NCBI RefSeq assembly: GCF_048544455.1
Contig: NC_133528.1
Location: 49,652,293 to 49,716,292 of the forward strand
DNA length: 64,000 nucleotides
Source: Silene latifolia
Lineage: Eukaryota; Streptophyta; Magnoliopsida; Caryophyllales; Caryophyllaceae
Reading direction: 5' to 3'
Position numbers and translations under genes: made by a program. Below are positions 47,393 to 59,293 of this stretch, piece after piece. The notes beneath the pieces are model-generated. The model was not told the origin of the DNA. It did no database searches and worked only from the letters and a program-made list of their open reading frames with translations. How positions within the stretch are numbered: position 1 is the first letter of the stretch; every line of letters begins with the position of its first letter.

Positions 47393-47828
47393 GAGAGTAT
47401 GACCGTTGATGACATAGTGAAGATGTTGGAGCACCAGGATGCTCTAAAGAGGCTTTGAAAAGGGTGGGAAAGGATAGAGATGTTGATCCTTCCAAGATCA
47501 GCATTCACATATCGAGATTCAACCCTAAGGAGTATAAGGGGACAGGGGCTCCAATATTACTGGATAAGTGTCACAGAGAGATAGAGAATATAATCAATCT
47601 GGTTCATTGCCCAGATGAGCTTCGAGTGGAACAGGCTGCGTTCTACTTGAGGGAGGCAGCTGGTGAGTGGTGGGACAAGGTAAAGGTGAGTGCTTTGGAT
47701 ATATATCAGAAACAGGGGTTATCTGTGATCCCTTGGGATGAGTTCAAGAAAGCGATGAGGCATGAGTTTGTGCCTGAACATGTGCGTAGTAAGCTGAGGG
47801 AAGAGTATGATGATTTTAAGATGACCTC
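47393..47828 (+). pseudogene. Gypsy gag, first part (broken)
   Basis: Retrotrans_gag-like sequence: MTVDDIVKMLEHQDAL at the start, then FNPKEYKGTGAPILLDKC, QAAFYLREAAGEWWDKV and PWDEFKKAMRHEFVPEH, the W-x(n)-F-x(n)-F/Y pattern of the plant chromovirus capsid domain. It is interrupted at the ACCTC target site (47824-47828) of the inserted element. Confidence 0.8.
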
Positions 47829-49169
47829 TGATACGTGCATTTTATATAGTCTTTTTGGCCTTTTTATGCACGTATCTCTATGCTATTATCGTAGTTTTAT
47901 GCCACGTAATGCCCCGAATATGCTACTTTGGTTTATTTTGTTCTATTTGCAGGAATGGACCAGAAAGTAGTGAAATCAAGCCTTTTACCGTCCGTTTTGC
48001 ATGCATTTGAAGGAAGAGTGAATTTGGAGCGGAAATGTTGCTGTTACGGGATGCGTGAAGCCATTTCGGGAGCTAAATAATCAAGTCAAAGTTGAAACTA
48101 ACGGAATAAGTGGCTGCTGAAGTCAGATATCGCTCGATCGAGTGCTTTACATGTCGATCGAGTGCTTTTGGATTAGAATAAGAAGTCGATCGAGTACTTT
48201 CTATGGTCGATCGAATAATTTCATTTTAGGGTTTACTCGATCGAGTAGTAATTTTACTCGATCGATTGGTTTGAGCTTAATTCTGGTCGATCAGGTAGTT
48301 CTAATGAGCTCGATCGAGTGATTCCTTATTGGGCTCGGTCTTTTTAGCTATTAATTCGCTATTAGGTTAAATAAAATACTATTTTCTTATAAATAGGAAG
48401 GGGAGACGTCATTTTGGAACTCTCTTCTCTCTCTTATCTCTTACACTACTAGATACTTTATTTTACTCTTTTCTCTGTAAACATTCCTTCCTCTCTTTTC
48501 CCGGATCTACTTTAACTTTCTTTCTTTCCCTTTTCTCCTTTATTTATGTTTAATGTTTATTTCTCTCCCCTATATTTCTGTTCTTCCCTTTATTATGTCT
48601 AGCTAATTATCTCTACTAGGATTAGGGGATTCGGTGGACGAATGTTAATTGTTAATTAGTTCATAGATTTGTCATTGTTGTTATGACTATGTTGTTAATC
48701 GCTGCATTAATTGTATCCTGCTGATTGAATCGATGCAATTAGCCTTTTTAATTTTGGTAAGCCTTGACCTAGACTGGAAGGTTGGAAGGGGTGAGACCTG
48801 AAGTGAACAATATAATGCTTTAGTGAGGGCGGAAGCTAAGCTAATATTATTTTAGGGCGAATTGAGACCGGAAGGAGATATTCATTCCCTCTTAGACTGA
48901 CACATTGACTAATCTGTGACCTTAACTGCGATTGACTAACATTTATTGATGACCCGACATCCTAGTTTTCTCTCTCTCTATTTAATTTCTCTTATTCCTT
49001 TTTAATCTCATTAGTTTTGTTAAAACAATTCAAAACCCCATTAGTGACCATAGATAGACTGAATTACGAGTAGATAGTGACCGCCTCCCTGTGGAGATCG
49101 ACCCTACTTACCGCTGACTTCTGTTAGTAGTATCTAGGTATTTATTTTTGGTACCTGACGACGGTATCA
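47829..49169 (+). repeat. Left LTR of the non-autonomous element
   Basis: TGATACGTGCATTTTATATA ... GACGGTATCA. It contains about eight TCGATCGA-centred motifs at 48131-48325, a TATA box, a pyrimidine-rich zone and a cctccctgtggagatcgacc end segment. Confidence 0.93.
48389..48396 (+). promoter_or_regulatory. TATA box in the left LTR
   Basis: TATAAATA followed by aggaagggg and then CT-rich sequence. It is the likely start region of the element RNA. The same site lies in the right LTR at 53117-53124. Confidence 0.6.
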
Positions 49170-49174
49170 AATTT

Positions 49175-49191
49175 TGGCGCCGTTGCCGGGG
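49175..49191 (+). promoter_or_regulatory. Primer binding site, Athila/Tat type
   Basis: TGGCGCCGTTGCCGGGG a few bases after the LTR end. This string is the usual primer site of plant Athila/Tat/Ogre gypsy elements, so it points to the parent lineage. Confidence 0.8.
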
Positions 49192-49349
49192 AGGAAACTA
49201 CTTTATTTATTTGTTTAATTTTGTCTGTCTTTAGCCTCAAGGGATTTATCCTTTGAGGCCGTTCTCATCTTTTTCTTTAGTGCTATTTTGATAGGTCCTA
49301 CCTAGACAGTTCTAGGTAAAAGATCGTCAAAGGGAAGGCTTGAGTACCT

Positions 49350-49541
49350 TTGACCCGTCAACGAGGCTACCGACAGCCTCCATTTATCTGGCCACCGCAA
49401 CAACAAGCTCCTCCTCCTAATAAGTGGAAAAAGGAGTTTGCTGAACTGAAGTCTTTGGTGAAGGAACTTGCACTCAAAAAGCAAGAACACGATAGACAAA
49501 TTTTTGCGCAAATTGATGAGCTCGAGTCCGAAATTGCTTAG
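49350..49541 (+). CDS. Small open frame in the leader of the non-autonomous element
   Basis: 63 codons. The C-terminal half (WKKEFAELKSLVKELALKKQ and on) is Lys/Glu/Leu-rich and could form a short coiled coil. No known family. It may be the remains of a gag-like start or chance. Confidence 0.3.
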   Translation: MTRQRGYRQPPFIWPPQQQAPPPNKWKKEFAELKSLVKELALKKQEHDRQIFAQIDELESEIA

Positions 49542-49725
49542 TTAGCTGCTGAGTCGAACATTGGGCAACTAGAGGAAGCTTGTGTTACCTACATAGAGAG
49601 TGGTCTTTCCCATGAAGGACATGTCTTGCCTAGTGTTGCTGATGACTGGGATGACTCGGATTACGAAGTTCTGTCAGATAATGATGCCTCACGCGAAGAT
49701 ATATGCACTGATCAACAAGAATCAC

Positions 49726-49911
49726 TCGATCGAATAGATTATATCGGTCGATCGAGTGAAATACCTGAAGAAACGTTCGATCGAGAACAATAAATCACTC
49801 GATCGAACAACTGCTTAGAGGAGGTACTCGATCGAGCTGTTTCATATACTCGATCGAGTGAAAATCATGAGGAAAGCATTCGATCGAGTAATATTTCCAC
49901 TCGATCGACTG
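49726..49911 (+). repeat. Cluster of TCGATCGA-centred motifs, interior
   Basis: About eight copies of (A/T)CTCGATCGA(G/A)-like motifs spaced 15-40 bp apart, directly before the 218-codon frame. A second interior cluster is at 50731-50900 and others are in both LTRs. Confidence 0.85.
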
Positions 49912-49913
49912 AT

Positions 49914-50570
49914 TTGGCCAGTAAGAGCAATGATTTGTCACTTGGGTTCGTCTTAGATGACAATTTTGACAATGATAAAGGTTACGGTGAATCGCCCCTT
50001 TTCAAAGCCGAGTTGGATGCGCTTGAGGCTGCGATTTACGGGACGGATTCCACAGAGGAGGGTGACGAGAAGGTAGTTGAGTCAGTGATTGATCCTAGCA
50101 CGGAAGAGGTAATATCTTCCTTTGTCAATGATTCCGTCATTGAGAGCAACCAATCCGAGGTAGTTAACGATAATTTTATTATTGTTTGTTTCAGTAGTAC
50201 ATTGGCTCATTTGACTTATGCTTCGCATTTTAATGATGTACCTCCTCCCAATTGGTCAATTAATTTAACAGTTTTTCACCGTTCTTGTCATCTTAATTTT
50301 GTTAATTTGAAACGGTACCCTAAATTATTGTTAATTGCTCCTGAGCTCCTTTATTTTTTTGATAAATTCAGGAGCTGTCATAGGAAATTTGTTAGACTCA
50401 AACGTTTATACATTTTATTTTCCTATGTTTCTGTTCTACTGTGGTGCTACTTACAGTTTTGTGTAGCACATGCGCAGCTGTCTGGTCGGTTGCTGCGCGC
50501 TTTGAGCTGTTTTGACCAGGCTAAATTAGAGAGGCCCGAAGAAAAGAAGGTCGAGCTGGGACCTGACTGA
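49914..50570 (+). CDS. Unknown 218-codon frame of the non-autonomous element
   Basis: I do not recognise it. The N-terminal third is acidic (LDDNFDNDKGYGESP, ALEAAIYGTDSTEEGDEKVV). The middle is hydrophobic/aromatic (LAHLTYASHFNDVPPPNWSI). A stretch near residues 160-178 (LYILFSYVSVLLWCYLQFC) is long and hydrophobic enough to cross a membrane. The tail is KLERPEEKKVELGPD. The frame is still open upstream through part of the CGATCG cluster, so the ATG at 49914 may not be the true start. It is directly followed by the 'cccgggaggcaacccgg' phrase. It could be a small gag-like or accessory protein, or a relic. Confidence 0.4.
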   Translation: MASKSNDLSLGFVLDDNFDNDKGYGESPLFKAELDALEAAIYGTDSTEEGDEKVVESVIDPSTEEVISSFVNDSVIESNQSEVVNDNFIIVCFSSTLAHLTYASHFNDVPPPNWSINLTVFHRSCHLNFVNLKRYPKLLLIAPELLYFFDKFRSCHRKFVRLKRLYILFSYVSVLLWCYLQFCVAHAQLSGRLLRALSCFDQAKLERPEEKKVELGPD

Positions 50571-50730
50571 AACTAGCGCTACCCGGGAGGCAACCCGGAG
50601 ATTTTAATTTTCAAACATTTCATTTTAATTGTAATAATTGGTCTTCGTACCATAGGCTAGATCAGTTATGCTTATTTTGTTAAATTTCGCGGGCTGTTTT
50701 TATTGTGTCTTTGCAGGTGTTTATTGAAGA

Positions 50731-50900
50731 TGGCTCGATCGAGCACTTTTTGTACTCGATCGAAGACTTTTGCTGCTATTTTTCACTCGATCGAGTGCCT
50801 GCCAAAGATGATCATTCGATCAAAAGCTTTCACTTCCTCGATCGAGCTGTTTAGATGCCCAAGTCACTCGATCGAGTAATCTACTCTCCCGATCAAGTGC
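50731..50900 (+). repeat. Second interior cluster of CGATCGAG motifs
   Basis: Six to seven motifs (gctcgatcgagc, actcgatcgaagac, cactcgatcgagtgcc and relatives) in 170 bp. Confidence 0.85.
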
Positions 50901-51155
50901 CTTTTGCTTGGATTAGCTTCGTGTGATGACGTTCTGGGCTATTTAGTGACCTCCCACGTTGCTGGTTGGTTTGGGGAGGTTCTTTATATGCGTACTGCTG
51001 TAAGCTTTCCGCATCTACACTCTTTCTCTTTTAGTTTGCATTTCCTTTCCATGTTTTGGTACAATGAGGGCATTGTACGATTTGGTTTGGGGAGGTTATG
51101 CATCCATATCTGTGTCTGCATATTGTTTTTATTGCATTTCTGTTGTCATGTTTAA

Positions 51156-52557
51156 TTTCTGTATGCATTGTTTCTTATTTTTTATAAAAATTCAAAAATC
51201 TCATAAAAATAGAAAAAATTCGAAAAATTAAAAATTTTCATGTTTATTTTAGCATATAGGTTGAGTCGGAACGGTAGATTTCAATGATGAAATTGCTCTA
51301 TAATTTGTCTTTTTGCTTAAGCTTTGCATTGAACTATATATTCTTTTAGCTTTGTCTTTTGCATATCTACGAGTTTATGTTGAAATTTAACTGAACGAAT
51401 AGACTTGACCTGAAATTTTGGCAACCTACTTATAAATTCTAAGGAATTAGAGCTTAATAAACTGGTGTCATTTGTGACCAGTTTCATGTAGGATTGTGAG
51501 TAGTTACTCCTTGCATAACATGTTCATCAATTTGCACATATATGAAATTCAATTGCTTTTTGCCTACATACATTCGGGTTAGTGGTTGGTGTCACATGCA
51601 GGGAGGTGCTTACAATTTCCCTTTCTTTCATTTTTACCCATTTAACTCAAAATTAGCCAAATTTGCCTGTTGACCCTTAACTACATTCCAAATTTAGCCT
51701 GCCTTGTCACTCTAGTCAGTGTATGTTTTGCGGTATATTGTTTATTGTGCCAAGTTTAGCTTGTATCTGATGATTTGGAGTTGGTAATTTATGAAGAAAA
51801 GGAGGATGATGAAAGAAAAAAAAAAACAGAAAAAGCAAAAAAACGTGAAATAAAAAGAAAAAGAAAAACAAGAATTTGAATAAGAAAGGAAACCGTGAGA
51901 AATAGAAAAAGAAAAAAAGATGTTGTTTGATGAGACGGTTTCGCTCCTATGCTTTATTTGTATTTATTGAGGAGTATTTTCAGTTCGGTTTGGTGAGTTT
52001 TGTGCCAAATGAAGGGCGCATGTGCTTAATTCTATAATTGAATTTGAATTGAATGTTGATATTTGGTTTTGTTTAGGTACTATCTTGGCCGCCTATACCT
52101 CCACATTTCCATAAATGTTCTGCCTTTTCTTACCCATTGCCTCACATTACCATATTTTTGTAAGCCCTCGGCTGTGACAGGACCTTGTTTGGTTGGAATG
52201 TGTGTACGGTAGCTAGAATTGTGTATCATATCAGTTGCATGAATGTTTATGTGGGTCGTAGTTTAGGTGAGCGACTATATTTCTTTCTCTCTTAGATTCA
52301 TATGCTTACCCTTTGCTTCATGAGAGAAGAGTGACCCGTGAGAGTCCATTATTAAAGGTCTTGCAAGGTCGACGGTTCAGCTATTTTATAAACATCTCAT
52401 AACTCGTTTGCATTTGATTGCTATGCTATAAGTGTTAGTTTGCTTGCATTAAATTGGTTTAAGTGGGCATTTGTGGCTAGCTCTGAGTTTTTGTATCCGT
52501 TCCTTAGTTTTCATTTAGTTTACTCGAGGGCGAGTAAAGGTTTTGTTTGGGGAGATT
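51156..52557 (+). other. Non-coding interior of the non-autonomous element
   Basis: No frame of note. An A-rich tract (51810-51925) and T-rich sequence occur. The last bases before the right LTR read gtttggggagat, a plausible polypurine tract (52545-52556). Confidence 0.6.
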
Positions 52558-53897
52558 TTATACGTGCATTTTATATAGTCCTTTTTGGCCTTTTTATGCA
52601 CGTATCTCTATGCTATTATCCTAGTTTTATGCTACGAAATGCCCCGAATATGCTACTTTGGTTTGTTTTGTTCTTTTTGCAGGAATGGAGCAGAAAGTAG
52701 TGAAATCAAGCCTTTTACCGTCCGTTTTGCATGCATTTGAAGGAAGAGTGAATTTGGAGCGGAAATGTTGCTGTTACAGGATGCGTGAAGCCATTTCGGG
52801 AGCTAAATAATCAAGTCAAAGCTGAAACTAACGGAATAAGTGGTTGCTGAAGTCAGATATCGCTCGATCGAGTGCTTTACATGTCGATCGAGTGCTTTTG
52901 GATAGAATAAGAAGTTGATCGAGTACTTTCTATGGTCGATCGAATAATTTCATTTTAGGGTTTACTCGATCGAGTAGTAATTTTACTCGATCGATTGGTT
53001 TGAGCTTAATTCTGCTCGATCAAGCAGTTCTAAAGAGCTCGATCGGGTGATTCCTTATTGGGCTCGGGCTTTTTAGCTATTAATTCGCTATTAGGTTAAA
53101 TAAAATCCTATTTTCTTATAAATAGGAAGGGGATACGTCATTTTGGAACTCTGTTCTTTCTCTTATCTCACACACTATTGGATACTTTATTTTACTATTT
53201 TCTCTGTAAACATTCTTTCCTCTCTTTTCCCGGATCTACTGTAACTTTCTTTCTTTCCCTTTTCTCCTTTATTTATGTTTAATGTTTATTTCTCTCCCCT
53301 TTATTTCTGTTCTTCCCTTTATTATGTCTAGCTAATTCTCTTTGCTAGGATTAAGGGATTCGGTGAACGAATGTTAATTGTTAATTAGTTCATAGATTTG
53401 TCGTTGTTGTTATGACTATGTTGTTAATCACTGCTATAATTGTATCCTGCTGATTGAATTGATGCAATTAACCTTTTTAATTTTGGTAAGCCGTGACCTA
53501 GACCGGAAGGTTGGAAGGGGTGAGACCTGCAGTGAACAATAGAATTCTTTAGTGAGGGCGGAAGCTAAGCTAATAGTATTTTAGGGCAAATTGAGACCGG
53601 AAGGAGATATTCATTGCCCCTTAGACTGACACATCGACTAATCTGTGACCTTAATTGCGATTGACTGACGTTCATTGATGACCCGACATCCTAGTTTTCT
53701 CTCTCTATTTAATTTCTCTTATTCCTTTTTAATCTCATTAGTTTAGTGAAAACAATTCAAAACCCCATTAGTGACCATAGACAGACTGAATTGACGAGTA
53801 GATAGTGACCGCCTCCCTGTGGAGATCGACCCTACTTACCGCTGACTTCTGTTAGTAGTATATAGGTAATTATTTTTTGTACCTGACGATGGTATCA
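52558..53897 (+). repeat. Right LTR of the non-autonomous element
   Basis: Matches 47829-49169 throughout, with scattered single differences, and ends GATGGTATCA followed by ACCTC. It has its own CGATCG cluster (52861-53045). Confidence 0.93.
53117..53124 (+). promoter_or_regulatory. TATA box in the right LTR
   Basis: TATAAATA, same position within the LTR as at 48389. It could drive read-through into the flanking gypsy DNA. Confidence 0.5.
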
Positions 53898-56800
53898 ACC
53901 TCTGAGATGACCATTGCTGACTACTACCATAAGTTTAATGAGAAGTCGAGGTTTGCTGGCATTGAGGTTTGAGAAGGTGTTGACCCCCAAGATTATGGAG
54001 AAGTTATCGGTGGGAGCTCTTATGGATGTGAAGGAGGTTTATGAGCGTGCTGGAAGGTCTGAGAGGTTAGTTGAGATGACCAAGGAGAGAGGCTCTGAGA
54101 AGAGGAAAGCTGAGAGTGAGGGAGGTGGTCAATCCAGTAACAAGAAGGGTGGCCACAACCAGGTAAGGGCATATTCATCGGGTTCAGGGTTTAGTGCTGG
54201 GCTGCCTTTGGGCGTGGTCGTGGGAGTGGTAGTAGCAGTTGGGGTATGACTTACTTTAACTGTGGCGGTATGGGCCACAAGAGGCATGAGTGCACCAGTG
54301 CTATGAGTGGGGGTTTCCAGAGACCGACACAGGGGAGTTTCTCTCAAGGTCCTTCACAGAGCTATGCTAGTAATAGGCCGGCTGGGTCGTGGAACAACAT
54401 GGGTGGTCAGAGTAACAACAACGGTGGGCTAACCGCAATGGCGGTAATTTACACCAGAGACCGACGACGAACAACAACAACAACAACAACCAGGGGTCGG
54501 CTGCTAAGCCGTCTACCTCAGATAGTACTGTCCAGGGAGGTGGACAAAAGACTAGTGGCAAGCTATTTATGATGGAGAAGAAAGCAGCTAAGGATGATGC
54601 TCATGTTATCACCGGTACATTTCTTGTTAATGGAGTATTTACTTTTGTTTTGTTAGATTCGAGAGCGTCACAGTCGTTTGTATCGTCGAGTCATGCTAAA
54701 CTGTTAGGTTTGAGTGAGTATGAGTCTGTAAGAGAGGAAGTTTTATACCTTCTGGTGAGTCTGTATCTTTTGGAGGTTGTATAGAGGTGTGTCTATGATA
54801 ATCGGGCAGGTTGACGTATCCGTGGACTTGTTAGAGTTTCTTGTGGATGGGTTTTGAGATGATAGTTGGTATGGACTGGTTGGGTAAGTATAAGGCTAAG
54901 ATAAATTGTCATCAAAAGAGGGTTTCTTTGAGAGTCCTAAGGGGATTAGTGTGTCTTATCGGGGGTTTGTTGTCAAACCCAAAGTCAAGTGGATTGCAGC
55001 AGTGACCTTGAAGTCCTACCTAAGGAAGGGATGCCCGTTGATCTTATGCCATGTGAGAGATCATAGAGTGGAGAGTCCGTTAGTTGAGCAGATACCAGTG
55101 GTGGGAGAGTTTCCAGATGTCTTTCCAAAGGAGATTCCGGGGTTGCCACATAAGAGGGAGATAGATTTCAGTGTCGAGTTGAAACCGGGGACGGGGCCAA
55201 TCTCTAAGGCACCGTACCGTATGGGTCCTAAGGAGTTGGAGGAGTTAAGGAAGCAGCTGGATGATTTGATTGAGAAGGGATACATTAGACCTAGTGTATC
55301 ACCGTAGGGAACACCGGTTTTGTTTGTGAAGAAGAAAGATGGGAGCTTGAGGTTGTGCATCGATTATAGGGAGCTGAACAGAGTAACAGTAAAGAACAGG
55401 TATCCTTTGCCAAGGATAGATGTTTTGTTTGATTAGTTGAGCGGTGCAGCAGTCTTTTCCAAGATTGATTTGAGGTCGGGTTACCATCAGGTGAAGATTA
55501 GAGAGGAAGACATACCAAATACAACTTTTACATCGAGGTATGGTCATTATGAGTATGTTGTGATGCTGTTTGGGTTATCTAATGCACCTGCCGTGTTTAT
55601 GGATTTGATGAACCGGGTCTTCAGTCAGTTCTTGGATCGGTTTGTGGTGGTCTTTATAGATGATATCTTAGTCTTTTCTAAAACTAAGGAGGAGCATGAG
55701 GAGAATTTGAGGATAGTGTTGTAGACTTTGCGAGAACATCAGTTGTATGCAAAGTTGTCTAAGTGTGAGTTCTGGTTTGAGGAACTTTCGTTTCTGGGGC
55801 ATGTGATTTCAAAGAAAGGGGTAGCTGTGGATCCTGCAAAGATTGAAGCGGTTACCAAGTGGGAAGCACCAAAGAATGTGGCAGAGATTAGGAGTTTCTT
55901 GGGTTTAGCAGGTACTATCGGCGGTTCGTGAAGGATTTCTCCAAGATAGCTAGACTTATGACAACTTTGATGAGGAAAGAGAATAGGTTTCGTTGGGATG
56001 AAAGTTGTGAGACGGCGTTCCAGACCTTAAAGGAGCATTTGACCACAGCTCCAATCTTAGCATTACCTGAAGGGAGTGAGAACTTTGAGGTGTATACAGA
56101 TGTTTCAAAGAATGGGTTGGGTTGTGTGTTGATGCAGAATGGGAAAGTGATTGCCTATGCTTCTAGGCAATGAAAGCCTTATGAGGAGAACTACCCTACA
56201 CACGATCTGGAGTTGGGTGCAATTGTGTTTGCTCTCAAGATTTGGAGGCACTATCTGTATGGGGCGATCTTTATGGTGTTTTCAGATCACAAAAGTCTTA
56301 AGTACATCTTCACTCAAAAGGAACTGAACATGAGACAGAGGAGGTGGATGAAGCTGATTGGTGATTATGACATGGATATCATTTACCATGAAATAAAAGC
56401 TAATGTGGTTGCAGATGCCCTGAGCTGGAAGAGTGTGCATTCTCTAAGCATAGCTATATCTTTGATGAGGCCGAGAGATGAGGTGGGGAAGATGGGGATA
56501 CATATGATCCAGAGAGGGGATGCTATAGGGGATTTGACAGTGGAGCCGGACCATTATGATGATATTCGCAGGAAACAGGCTTTGGATCCCAAGATTGAGG
56601 AGTGGAGAGCTGGGGTAGAGAAAGGGACAGTGTCTACATTCTCTATTCATACAGATGGTAGTGTGAGATTTGATGGGAGATGCTGTGTCCCTAGTGATGA
56701 GGATTTGAAAAAGATAATCATGACAGAGGCTCATTGCACACCATACTCGGTACATCCAGGCGGTGAAAAGCAATACAAAGATTTGAAGAAGACTTTTTGG

Positions 56801-58003
56801 TGGTCGGGGATGAAAAAGGAAACAACTGAGTTTGTGGCTCGTGGTTTGACATTTCAGAGAGTGAAAGGGGAGCAGCGACGACCACAAGGTAAGATTTAGT
56901 CTCTTGAGGTACCTGAGTGGAAGTGGGAGTCCATTTATATGGATTTTATAGTTGGTATGCCGAAATGTCAGTAGGGTAATAACATGATATGGGTTATAGT
57001 AGACCGACTAATGAAATCAGCTCACTTTGTGCCAATGAAAGATAATTGGACCAAGATATAGTTGGCTTTGGCTTATAGGAAGCATGTGGTTCGTTTGCAT
57101 GAGGTGCCTAAGGATATAGTGTCTGATAGAGATGCGAGGTTCATATCACGGTTTTGGAAAGAGTTTTAGGAGATAATGGGGACTACCTTAACGATGAGTA
57201 CTGCATTTCTTCTTGCGACATATGGCCAGACGGAGAGGACCATGAAGACTTTAAAGGACATGTTGCGAGCTTGTGTTATGGATTTTGGTGGTAGCTGGGA
57301 GCAGAGGTTGGATTTGATTGAGTTTTCTTACAACAACAGCTATCACACCAGTATTAGCATGGCGTCATTTGAAGCTTTATATGGGAGGAGATGTAGGAGT
57401 CTGATCTGTTGGGATGATAGTGCTGAGGCAGTTGTTTTGGGACCACAGATGGTACAGGAGATGGTTGAACAGGTTAAGCTGATTAGGCAAAGGATGAAAG
57501 CGGCCCAGGATCGACAAAAGAGTTATGCAGATCTACATCGCCGAGACATAGAGTTTCAGGTTGGGGACAAGGTTCTTTTGAAAGTGTCTCCTATCTGTGG
57601 GGTCATGAGATTTGGTATGAAAGGTAAGTTGAGCCAGAAGTTTATAGGACCATATGAGATCTTGGATCGTGTGGGTGAGGTTGCTTATCGGTTAGCTTTA
57701 CCACCTGCTTTGGTTAGAGTGCATAATGTGTTTCATGTATCTCAGCTGCGGAAGTATGTTAGTGATCCATCACATGTGTTAGAGGTAGAGAACCTCGAAT
57801 TGGACGAGTCTTTGTCTTATCTTGAGGTGCCTAAACAGATTCTTGATCGAAAGGTTAGGAAAACTAGACATGGTGAGACAGTGTTGCTTAAGGTCCTTTG
57901 GTCTAACCATGAGGTTGAGGAAGCTACATGGGAGGCGGAAGAGGCTATGGAGGAGCGGTACCCGTCTCTTTTTGATCAGGTATGTGTGGTTACGGGGACG
58001 TAA
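53898..58003 (+). pseudogene. Gypsy gag-pol, second part, with chromodomain (broken)
   Basis: Pieces in order: gag end (EKRKAESEGGG...) with a CCHC knuckle (CGGMGHKRHEC, about 54262-54295), an aspartic protease zone (about 54600-54760, GTFLVNGVFTFVLLD), and reverse transcriptase ([49 protein letters not shown] with catalytic FIDD, about 55650-55680). RNase H follows (YTDVSKNGLGCVLMQNGKVI, about 56095-56155), then integrase ([20 protein letters not shown] zinc-finger zone; FSYNNSYHTSISMASFEALY core end; VGDKVLLKVSPI), and a C-terminal chromodomain-like segment (VLWSNHEVEEATWEAEEAME, about 57895-57955). RT, RNase H, integrase then chromodomain is the order of Tekay/Del chromoviruses, which target histone-marked heterochromatin. 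It is a fossil with many breaks. Confidence 0.88.
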
Positions 58004-58237
58004 CCTTTTTTCTTTTGCGGGGGTAGGAGATGGTCGCATGGAGTTTTTGCATGTTTTATGTGGGTTTTGGTATAGTTAGTAGCTGTTTTGAGTCGGGTTG
58101 TGTTTTGTTTTGGGAGGTGTGTTTTGGAGTTTGGTGTCGTGTTTTGTTTATGTTGTTGTGTCGGGTTGGTGTTAGTGTGTTTTTGTTTTGTTGTGGTTTG
58201 AACTTCGGGGACGAAGTTCTTTTTAAGGAGGGAAGAC
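58004..58237 (+). other. 3' untranslated zone and polypurine tract of the gypsy element
   Basis: T/G-rich non-coding. The phrase 'cttcggggacgaagttc' followed by AAGGAGGGAAGA (58225-58236) directly precedes the LTR and is characteristic of Tekay/Del elements. Confidence 0.75.
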
Positions 58238-59293
58238 TGTAATACTACGGTTTTATGGGTCTTAGGGTACTCTATCGAGTGGGGCTTACTATGTCGAATA
58301 AGTATGGTTTACGCAAAACAATAGTCTGTCTGATGGGTACTCGATCGAGTAAACTTGGTACTCAATCGAGTAAGTGACTTACTCGATTGAGTAAGTCGGT
58401 TGACGGGTGATTTTTGACAGGTTTGCTAATAATGCGGATTGGTATATAAGACTTCAGTCGCTTTTTCCTAAAATACTGTTTCAACTTAAAAACTTTCAAG
58501 AGACGGTTAAGAGTTACGTTCATTCATCCTCGCCGCGTAATTAAAAAATTCCGGAGCTAGGAGTGTCAGATTTCGTCGTTCTTTACATCTTTGTGATCCG
58601 TGAGTCGAGGGTAAGCTTTAAATATAACTTTTATATTGTTTTGTTAAAGTTGGTTAAACCCTAATTGGGTGATTTGGGGGTTTTGGTGGTTAATGTGAAT
58701 ATAGTTGCGATTATATGTATGTATGCAAAAGAGGAGTATTCGTTGAGGAGAGATTCTGAGTTAGCTGCTTGATCGTCTATTATCGGTGTTTGAATTCCAG
58801 GTAGGGTTTCCCTACTCACTATTAGTTACATGATTGTGTGGTGAGTGTTGTTAAGACTATTGATTACGTATAATGTTGGTTGATCTGGATGGTTGTGGAT
58901 TTTCTACTGTTGATTGGTTTGTAAATGTCTGTGATCTTCGGGGTGTGTCCCTGGCTGAGTGCAGTCACTTGCAGGAGTGGCTTCACGCCATTGATTCGCC
59001 TTCTGTGGAACCCGCCACAGGAGGGATGTGGACATTAATGAGTTGGGTTTATCGCTCGATGGAGATGAGCGGGGCTTAGGTGGGAACAGCTGCGGTCCCT
59101 CACTGGCGGCGAGGAGTACCTATTGCGTTGGGTACTCTGGGAGGGCTATGTGGAGATTGGATATGGAGACTGGGGTTGTGCTGAGTTGTTTGAACTGTTT
59201 GTGTACTTGTTTCATTGTGGCATTGTTTTCGTGTAATTAGTACTGACCCCGTTAATTGTTTTAAAAACAGTGGTGATCCATTCGGGGGTGGTA
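58238..59293 (+). repeat. Gypsy 3' LTR (to the copia insertion)
   Basis: Starts TGTAATACTACGGTTTTATG after the polypurine tract. It has actcgatcgagt/actcaatcgagt motifs (58348-58395), a TATATAAG box (58443-58450) and a 'gtggtgatccattcggggg' phrase just before a copia LTR begins at 59294. Confidence 0.8.
58443..58450 (+). promoter_or_regulatory. TATA box in the gypsy LTR
   Basis: TATATAAG about 205 bp into the LTR, a usual place for the LTR promoter. Confidence 0.5.

Larger units (their letters stand above)
47829..53897 (+). mobile_element. Non-autonomous LTR element (LARD-type, Athila/Tat-like) inserted in gypsy gag
   Basis: 6.07 kb. Two LTRs (47829-49169, 1341 bp; 52558-53897, 1340 bp) flank a 3.39-kb interior, with target duplication ACCTC at 47824-47828 and 53898-53902. 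The primer site TGGCGCCGTTGCC-type follows the left LTR, and a purine-rich GGGGAGAT precedes the right LTR. No gag, protease, RT or integrase was found in the interior; it has instead one 218-codon frame of unknown family. 'gggaggcaacccgg' at 50585-50598 is a phrase seen in Athila/Tat-type elements. The LTRs look a few percent apart by eye, so the insertion is young to moderate. Its copying would need proteins from a relative. Confidence 0.88.
47393..59293 (+). mobile_element. Chromodomain Ty3/gypsy element (Tekay/Del-like), 3' part, hosting another LTR element
   Basis: Order: gag start (47393-47828), inserted non-autonomous element (47829-53897), rest of gag with CCHC knuckle, protease, RT, RNase H, integrase, chromodomain (to 58003), polypurine tract and 3' LTR (58238-59293). 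The left side begins directly at a copia LTR, and the right LTR runs into another copia LTR at 59294. No 5' LTR is visible. The coding region has many breaks, so it is an older fossil than the copia copies on both sides. Confidence 0.88.

Noticed and set aside
50904-51155. 83-codon Cys/Phe/Leu-rich frame in the non-autonomous element
   Set aside because: T-rich non-coding interior. Composition alone gives the hydrophobic look.
58030-58242. 70-codon frame after the gypsy chromodomain
   Set aside because: It covers the 3' untranslated zone and polypurine tract that are standard for this gypsy lineage.
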